A DNA stretch of 64,000 bases, from assembly GCA_020635205.1 (NCBI GenBank), contig JACKAE010000002.1:682001-746000 (forward strand). Reading direction: 5' to 3'. This DNA comes from Ignavibacteria bacterium. Lineage in GTDB: Bacteria > Bacteroidota > Ignavibacteria > OLB7. The translations under genes were made by a program, and so were the position numbers. The notes below the pieces were generated by a model, which had not been told where the DNA came from, ran no database searches, and saw only the letters and a program-made list of their open reading frames with translations. This document shows, one piece after another, positions 59,589 to 64,000 of the stretch (positions within the stretch are counted from its first letter, which is position 1; every line of letters begins with the position of its first letter).

Positions 59589-60749
59589 TTAGTGGTGAGC
59601 TGTTTCTTCCGGTTGGAATTTCTCTACCTCCTCCAAAATCGTCTGCACGATCTCTTCTTCCTTGATACGGCGGACAACTTCACCCTTGCGGTAGAGGATG
59701 CCGACTCCCTTTCCGGCAGCGATGCCAATGTCTGCCTCGGAAGCCTCACCCGGTCCGTTCACTACACAGCCGAGCAGTGCAATTTTCACAGGCTTCTTAA
59801 TCCCTTTCAGTGCATCCTCAAGCTGACGTGTGACGTTGAAGAGGTCAATCTCCAAACGTCCGCAGGTTGGGCAGGCGATAATCTCAACACTGCGTGAGGC
59901 GAGACCAAGAGAGCGAAGAATTTCTTTCCCAACTTCTACCTCTTTCTCTGGTTCATCGGTGAGGGAGACCCGAATCGTATCTCCAATTCCTTCCGAGAGA
60001 AGTGTGCCGATGCCAACTGCCGACTTAATTGTGCCAACCCGTGGAGTTCCCGCTTCGGTAACGCCGAGGTGGAGTGGGTAGTCGGTTCGCTCGGCAATCA
60101 ACCTGTAGGCTTCAATCATCAGGCGAACGTCGGTTGACTTTACGGAGATGATGACATCTTGAAAGTTGACACTCTCGCAAATTTCTGCGTGACGCATTGC
60201 GCTCTCGAAGAGGGCTTCGGCAGTTGGGTAGCCATGCTTCTCGAGAATATCTTTTTCGAGCGAGCCTGAGTTCACTCCAATGCGAATCGGTATTCCACGA
60301 TCCTTTGCTGCGCCGAGCACCTCGTGGATTCGTTCCACCTTCCCGATATTTCCCGGATTGATGCGAACCTTCGCTACCCCCCCCTCGATAGCCTTCAGCG
60401 CGAATACGTGGTTGAAGTGGATGTCGCTGACAATCGGAACGTTGACACCTTTGACAATCTCGCCGATAGCCTCAGCCGCGTGCTTGTCGTTGACGGTAAC
60501 CCGAACAATGTCAACGCCAGCCTCCTCGCACCGATTGATCTGCGCCACCGTCGCCTCAACGTCGGCAGTCTTCGTCTTGGTCATCGTCTGCACCGAGATT
60601 GGGGCATTCCCTCCAACCGGGATATTCCCGATCATTACCTGCCGGGTCTTCCGCCGTCTGAAGGGGGCAACGATCATTGGTTGGTGGTCGTCGGCTCCAT
60701 TTGCAGTTGAGCCGTTGGCTCCGTTTGTGTTGAGAACGTCAAGATTCAT
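59589..60749 (-). CDS. ispG: 4-hydroxy-3-methylbut-2-enyl-diphosphate synthase IspG (GcpE)
   Basis: 386 residues. IspG converts MEcPP to HMBPP in the MEP isoprenoid pathway through a 4Fe-4S cluster. The TIM barrel starts RKTRQVMIGNIPVGGNAPIS, VQTMTKTKTADVEATVAQIN; the cluster cysteines lie in ACPTCGR and CVVNGPGEASEADIG. The short two-domain form (no central insert as in plants or chlorobial long forms) fits the length. N-terminal 22 residues are a low-complexity Asn/Gly/Ala tail (TNGANGSTANGADD), as in NrdJ and the E1 protein here. Single gene with own terminator. Confidence 0.96.
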   Translation of the reverse strand: MNLDVLNTNGANGSTANGADDHQPMIVAPFRRRKTRQVMIGNIPVGGNAPISVQTMTKTKTADVEATVAQINRCEEAGVDIVRVTVNDKHAAEAIGEIVKGVNVPIVSDIHFNHVFALKAIEGGVAKVRINPGNIGKVERIHEVLGAAKDRGIPIRIGVNSGSLEKDILEKHGYPTAEALFESAMRHAEICESVNFQDVIISVKSTDVRLMIEAYRLIAERTDYPLHLGVTEAGTPRVGTIKSAVGIGTLLSEGIGDTIRVSLTDEPEKEVEVGKEILRSLGLASRSVEIIACPTCGRLEIDLFNVTRQLEDALKGIKKPVKIALLGCVVNGPGEASEADIGIAAGKGVGILYRKGEVVRRIKEEEIVQTILEEVEKFQPEETAHH

Positions 60750-60756
60750 GGAATCA

Positions 60757-61058
60757 ATTCAAAATTCAAAAGTAAAAATTCTAAAACGCAAAAGGTGTTC
60801 AATTCAAAATTCAAAAGTAAAAATTCAAAAGGGAACTGGTAGGCGTACCTCTTCAGGGTGCGCAGCGAGAGTGAATTCAAAATTCAAAAATACTGCTTGA
60901 GGCTTCAAGAGCATGTGAGGATGTTTCATCAATAAGCGTGGAGTTTGAGGCTTCCCTTGGCTCACACATCCACACATCGAACCCACCACTGCTCTCATTT
61001 TGAATTTTGCCTTTTGAATTCTTCTCCTTCCTCCATTTTGAATTTTGCCTTTTGAATT
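60757..61058. repeat. AATTCAAAA-type repeats between rhomboid gene and ispG
   Basis: Plus-strand units AATTCAAAATTCAAAAGTAAAAATTC occur at least three times at 60757-60895, and the inverse TTTTGAATTTTGCCTTTTGAATT twice at 60998-61058. The inner part (60900-60990) is unique. The array lies between two leftward genes (ispG ends the gene run); a spurious long ORF spans it. Confidence 0.75.
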
Positions 61059-61059
61059 T

Positions 61060-62004
61060 TTAATTCTTCATTGACTTGCTTGCCTCCATCAGCAACGCTC
61101 GTTCTTCATCTGTCAGACTCTGGTAGCCATGTTGTGAAATTTTATCCAAAATTCCGTCGATCCGCTCTTGGTTCTCCCCGAAGTCCATCGAGATTGGCTG
61201 GTGTCGTGGAGTCGGTGCTGGGATATCTCGGAATCGTGCGTCAATAATCTGTGCTGACTGGCGTTGGTCGGCACGTGAAACGGTTGTCGGCTTAGGGGGG
61301 GGAGTATAGGAGAAGCTCCCCTGTGATTTTTGCCCCGGTAATTTATTCGTGATTGTTGTCAAGAGTCCGGTCTTTAACAGAAGCAATCCCATAACTACCC
61401 CTCCCAAGTGTGCGAAGTGCGCAATTCCATCGTTCGGGTAGGAAACGCCTTGATAGAGTTCGTAGACAACGTAGAGAACTGCTGCCCACTTTGCTTTCAT
61501 CGGGAAGAAGAAGAAGAGGAGAATCAGGCGATTTGGAAACATGACGGCAAAAGCAATTACAACTCCCGCGATTGCTCCCGATGCACCCACAGCAGGTGCA
61601 AGATTTCCCTGCATTGCCCCGATAGCAGTGTGGAGGAAGCTTGCACCCAAGCCGCTAAGAATATAGAATACTAAGAAGCGTTTTGTTCCCCAGATGTTTG
61701 CAATCTCAAGGCCAAACATCCAAAGGATAAACATGTTGAGAAGAATGTGGAAAACATCACCGTGCAAAAACATTGTGGTGAGGTATTGCCACGGCATGAA
61801 TTGTTCACTTCCAACAGGCCAGAGTGCACCGTAGTAGGTGAGGGGAGAATAATCATATCCGTATACAGAGATGGCGGGAACCATTCCGGGTAGAATAAGT
61901 TTATCTAACGCGAAAACGATGATGTTGATTCCCAACAACCACTTAATGACTGGTGGAAAGAACTGCAAGCCTTGAGAAGGGCTACCGAATTGATATCTAT
62001 TCAT
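61060..62004 (-). CDS. Rhomboid-family intramembrane serine protease
   Basis: 314 residues with six helices (WLLGINIIVFALDKLI, FHILLNMFILWMFGLEIANI, FYILSGLGASFLHTAIGAM, AGVVIAFAVMF, AVLYVVYELYQG, HLGGVVMGLLLLK). The catalytic Ser142 is in GASGAIAG and His199 in AHFAHLGG; HILLN (86-90) supplies the oxyanion Asn and His. The C-terminal 80 residues are a cytosolic tail with Ala/Pro/Arg stretches. Rhomboids cut membrane protein helices; the substrate is unknown. Confidence 0.93.
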   Translation of the reverse strand: MNRYQFGSPSQGLQFFPPVIKWLLGINIIVFALDKLILPGMVPAISVYGYDYSPLTYYGALWPVGSEQFMPWQYLTTMFLHGDVFHILLNMFILWMFGLEIANIWGTKRFLVFYILSGLGASFLHTAIGAMQGNLAPAVGASGAIAGVVIAFAVMFPNRLILLFFFFPMKAKWAAVLYVVYELYQGVSYPNDGIAHFAHLGGVVMGLLLLKTGLLTTITNKLPGQKSQGSFSYTPPPKPTTVSRADQRQSAQIIDARFRDIPAPTPRHQPISMDFGENQERIDGILDKISQHGYQSLTDEERALLMEASKSMKN

Positions 62005-62500
62005 TGATGTTCGTTGACTTCAGTTGCACGAGTGCTTCGTTTTCAGAAAGCTGCCTGAAAGACGCTTGCCTTAGCAGGGTATTTTCCGACTCGAAAGGAT
62101 GTGGCCTACGCCGAATCTTTCCGCAATGATACGGGTAGAGGTGTAACAAATAAAGGGAAGAATTTGTGCCCGAGTAGGGAAATGTCTGAGCATATACGAA
62201 CGGTTGAGGGCGATACTTTCCTGCCGAGACTCGAAGAAGGTAAGGAAATAGCATCTATCACATCTTGCGCAAAAGTGAGGGACATCGGGGAGTATCAACC
62301 GTTCACACAAGATCAGAGAACCGTAGTTCAATTCTCAAAAATTATCAGTAGATAACTACCTCGTTCTGTCTCGTGTAACCTCTTCCCTCCCTTTTGTGTA
62401 CATTCCCCTGCTACTTTCCGTGATGTCGGTTCCCGCCGAGATATCTCTACTACATCACATTGTTCCGGGAGGATTAGGTCCCGGAAGGAGCACACATTTC
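62005..62500. other. Divergent intergenic region, no gene supported
   Basis: 496 bp. An 84-codon frame at 62101-62355 lacks a ribosome-binding site and recognisable content. The stretch should hold divergent promoters; no repeat family or hairpin stands out. A GAAGGAG ribosome-binding site (62483-62490) precedes the next gene. Confidence 0.5.
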
Positions 62501-64000
62501 ATGAAGCGACTGTTACCTGCTTCCCGACACGTGGGAAAATTACTTCTTCTCGGTCTTTCTACTGCTATTCTGATTGGTACTCTCTCGGATAATCATCCTG
62601 AGCGTACGGGGATTATCACTCCCGAAGAGACACAAATCGAGATCCTGCGGCGATTAGCCTCGGTCGACCCCAATTCTCCCGAAGCTGCGGAACTGCGCAG
62701 AACACTATCCAAAGTTCGCTCGAAAGCTGCTGGCAATGGGGCGGAGGAAGACCCTTCTGCTTTTCTGGAGGGGATGGCAGAGTTGAAAACAACTCTTAAT
62801 GGAGGGACTTACGACGTTGGGTATCGCGACGTAGAACTGAAGAAGGCAATTGCTCGGAGACAAGAACTGAAAGGGAAGGCTGCCTTAGCTGGAGAAAAAC
62901 TCCCCTGGGTTCAGCGTGGTCCCGGCAATGTCAGCGGACGTTCTCGTGCAATTGCACTCGATCCGAGTGACCCCTCGGGAAACACCTGGTTCGTGGCAAC
63001 TGTCGGCGGGGGAGTCTGGAAAACCACAGATGCTGGCGGAACGTGGCAGGACAAATCACCCGAGATGATAACATATACGGCAATGACAATCGCAATCGCT
63101 GAGTCAAATCCAAACGTTATCTACGTCGGAACTGGTATGGGCTATGGTCGCGTTGCAGACATTACTGGCAGTGGTGTCTGGAAGTCGACAGATAGGGGGG
63201 AGAGTTGGTTCCAGCTACAGAGTACGGCTCAGGGACAGGTGCTCGGAGCAATCAATCGACTTATCGTCGATCCAAGCGATGAAAACATTGTTCTCCTCTG
63301 TTCGAACAATAGCTTTTCTCACCTTTTTGCAAACCAAGGTGACCCTTCAAAAAAATCGGGAATCTTCCGTTCTACTGATGGTGGTTCTTCTTGGAGTCAA
63401 GTCTTCAATCCAGTTGGTGTTCTCCCGGCAAACACCGACAACCGGATTCAACAGATCATTGCCACACCCGGAAACTTCAACGTGCAGTATGCAGCCGTCA
63501 ACGAGGTTGGCGTCTTGAAGTCTACTGATGCTGGAAAAACTTGGAGTATCTCCGCCAACAACTTCGCTCTCCCTTCAGATATTGGGACACCCGCAGGTGG
63601 GTGGACAGGGTTAGGGGGAATTAGTGTTCGAACAGAGCTTGCTGTTTCACCGACTGACCCGAATCGGGTGTATGGTGCTGTAGAACGTCCGAGTGGTGTC
63701 GCCGACCTTTTCATGTCTACCGATGCTGGGGCAAATTGGACTTTAGTAAACGACAACGGAGGCGATCCGAACTGGTTCAACGCAAATGGTGCTTCAGGTG
63801 CAGTTGCTTATTCAGCAGGCTGGTTCGATAATACAATTACTATAAGTCCATACGACGAGAACGAAGTAATTGTTGGAGGTGTTAACATCTACAAGATAAC
63901 GGTTGACCCCGCCACGAATACGCGAACGACAGTTCCTCTCACTTGGTGGACCGTAAATCAGCAAGGCATTCCAGTGGTTCATGCCGACCACCACTTCTTA
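62501..64000 (+). CDS. Secreted BNR/sortilin-like repeat protein (3' end beyond window)
   Basis: The frame is open for 500 codons from the ATG at 62501, preceded by GGAAGGAG, to the right edge. A hydrophobic signal helix (KLLLLGLSTAILIGTL, residues 13-28) leads to a helical segment (ETQIEILRRLASVDPN) and then Asp-box propeller repeats: GGVWKTTDAGGTW, SGVWKSTDRGESW, SGIFRSTDGGSSW, VGVLKSTDAGKTW. Such BNR repeats build beta-propellers in sialidase-, sortilin- or PorX-type surface proteins of Bacteroidetes and Chlorobi. A T9SS C-terminal domain would be expected outside the window. No enzyme residues can be named. Confidence 0.9.
   Translation, partial: MKRLLPASRHVGKLLLLGLSTAILIGTLSDNHPERTGIITPEETQIEILRRLASVDPNSPEAAELRRTLSKVRSKAAGNGAEEDPSAFLEGMAELKTTLNGGTYDVGYRDVELKKAIARRQELKGKAALAGEKLPWVQRGPGNVSGRSRAIALDPSDPSGNTWFVATVGGGVWKTTDAGGTWQDKSPEMITYTAMTIAIAESNPNVIYVGTGMGYGRVADITGSGVWKSTDRGESWFQLQSTAQGQVLGAINRLIVDPSDENIVLLCSNNSFSHLFANQGDPSKKSGIFRSTDGGSSWSQVFNPVGVLPANTDNRIQQIIATPGNFNVQYAAVNEVGVLKSTDAGKTWSISANNFALPSDIGTPAGGWTGLGGISVRTELAVSPTDPNRVYGAVERPSGVADLFMSTDAGANWTLVNDNGGDPNWFNANGASGAVAYSAGWFDNTITISPYDENEVIVGGVNIYKITVDPATNTRTTVPLTWWTVNQQGIPVVHADHHFL

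Noticed and set aside
62101..62355. 84-codon frame in the rhomboid/BNR gap
   Set aside because: No ribosome-binding site, no recognisable composition, and it lies in the divergent promoter region.

Overview
The window looks like chromosomal DNA of a member of the Bacteroidetes/Chlorobi (FCB) group, probably near the Chlorobiota/Ignavibacteria/Kapabacteria side. The evidence is two secreted proteins with C-terminal domains of the type IX secretion (Por) kind, several DUF4397 and other SxxC-type lipoproteins, a Bacteroidetes-type arm-domain integrase, a fused alpha-beta 2-oxoacid dehydrogenase E1, and a class II (B12-dependent) ribonucleotide reductase. Species assignment is not possible from the sequence alone.

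Layout. (1) About 1-8,600 is mobile-element DNA: the start of a MobF/TrwC-type relaxase running off the left edge, a structured non-coding stretch that could hold an oriT, a VirD4/TraD-like coupling ATPase, a membrane protein with a degenerate transglutaminase-like domain, a small helix-turn-helix protein, an AT-rich block with two uncharacterised envelope proteins, a tRNA 3'-end-like sequence, and a tyrosine recombinase. (2) About 8,700-32,200 is a mixed chromosomal region: an NAD-dependent epimerase, a DMT-family transporter, three tandem DUF4397 lipoproteins, an E1 dehydrogenase, nrdJ, a choice-of-anchor protein, VOC and DUF proteins, a HipA-like kinase with its DUF3037 partner, a uracil-DNA-glycosylase-family protein, AraC and DUF1569 proteins. 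Several families of intergenic repeats sit here, including a pair of about 350-bp repeats in inverted orientation around a 6-kb gene block. (3) About 32,800-55,500 is a nitrate respiration island. (4) 55,500-64,000 holds a T9SS-type heparinase-like protein, an NlpC/P60 lipoprotein, ispG, a rhomboid protease and the start of a BNR-repeat secreted protein.

The nitrate island is the most interesting part. It joins two complete systems. The first is a periplasmic Nap unit: Rrf2 regulator, NapD, NapA, a tetraheme NapB-like protein made of two NapB-type diheme modules, a tetraheme lipoprotein, a four-cluster ferredoxin and an NrfD-type quinol-oxidising membrane protein. NapC, NapG and NapH are absent, so the ferredoxin/NrfD pair probably feeds electrons from quinol through eight hemes to NapA. 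The second is a cytoplasm-facing Nar unit: a second Rrf2 regulator, a diheme cytochrome c, a 29-codon ORF, NarGHJI, two NarK-type transporters, a hemerythrin protein, a Ric/ScdA iron-sulphur repair protein and an outer-membrane porin. A shared 14-base motif (GGACAAAAKAGTCY-like) lies 26-38 bases upstream of three transcription-unit starts (napD, the second rrf2 gene, the cytochrome gene). I propose this as the operator of the two Cys-containing Rrf2 proteins, which would act as iron-sulphur sensors of NO or redox state.
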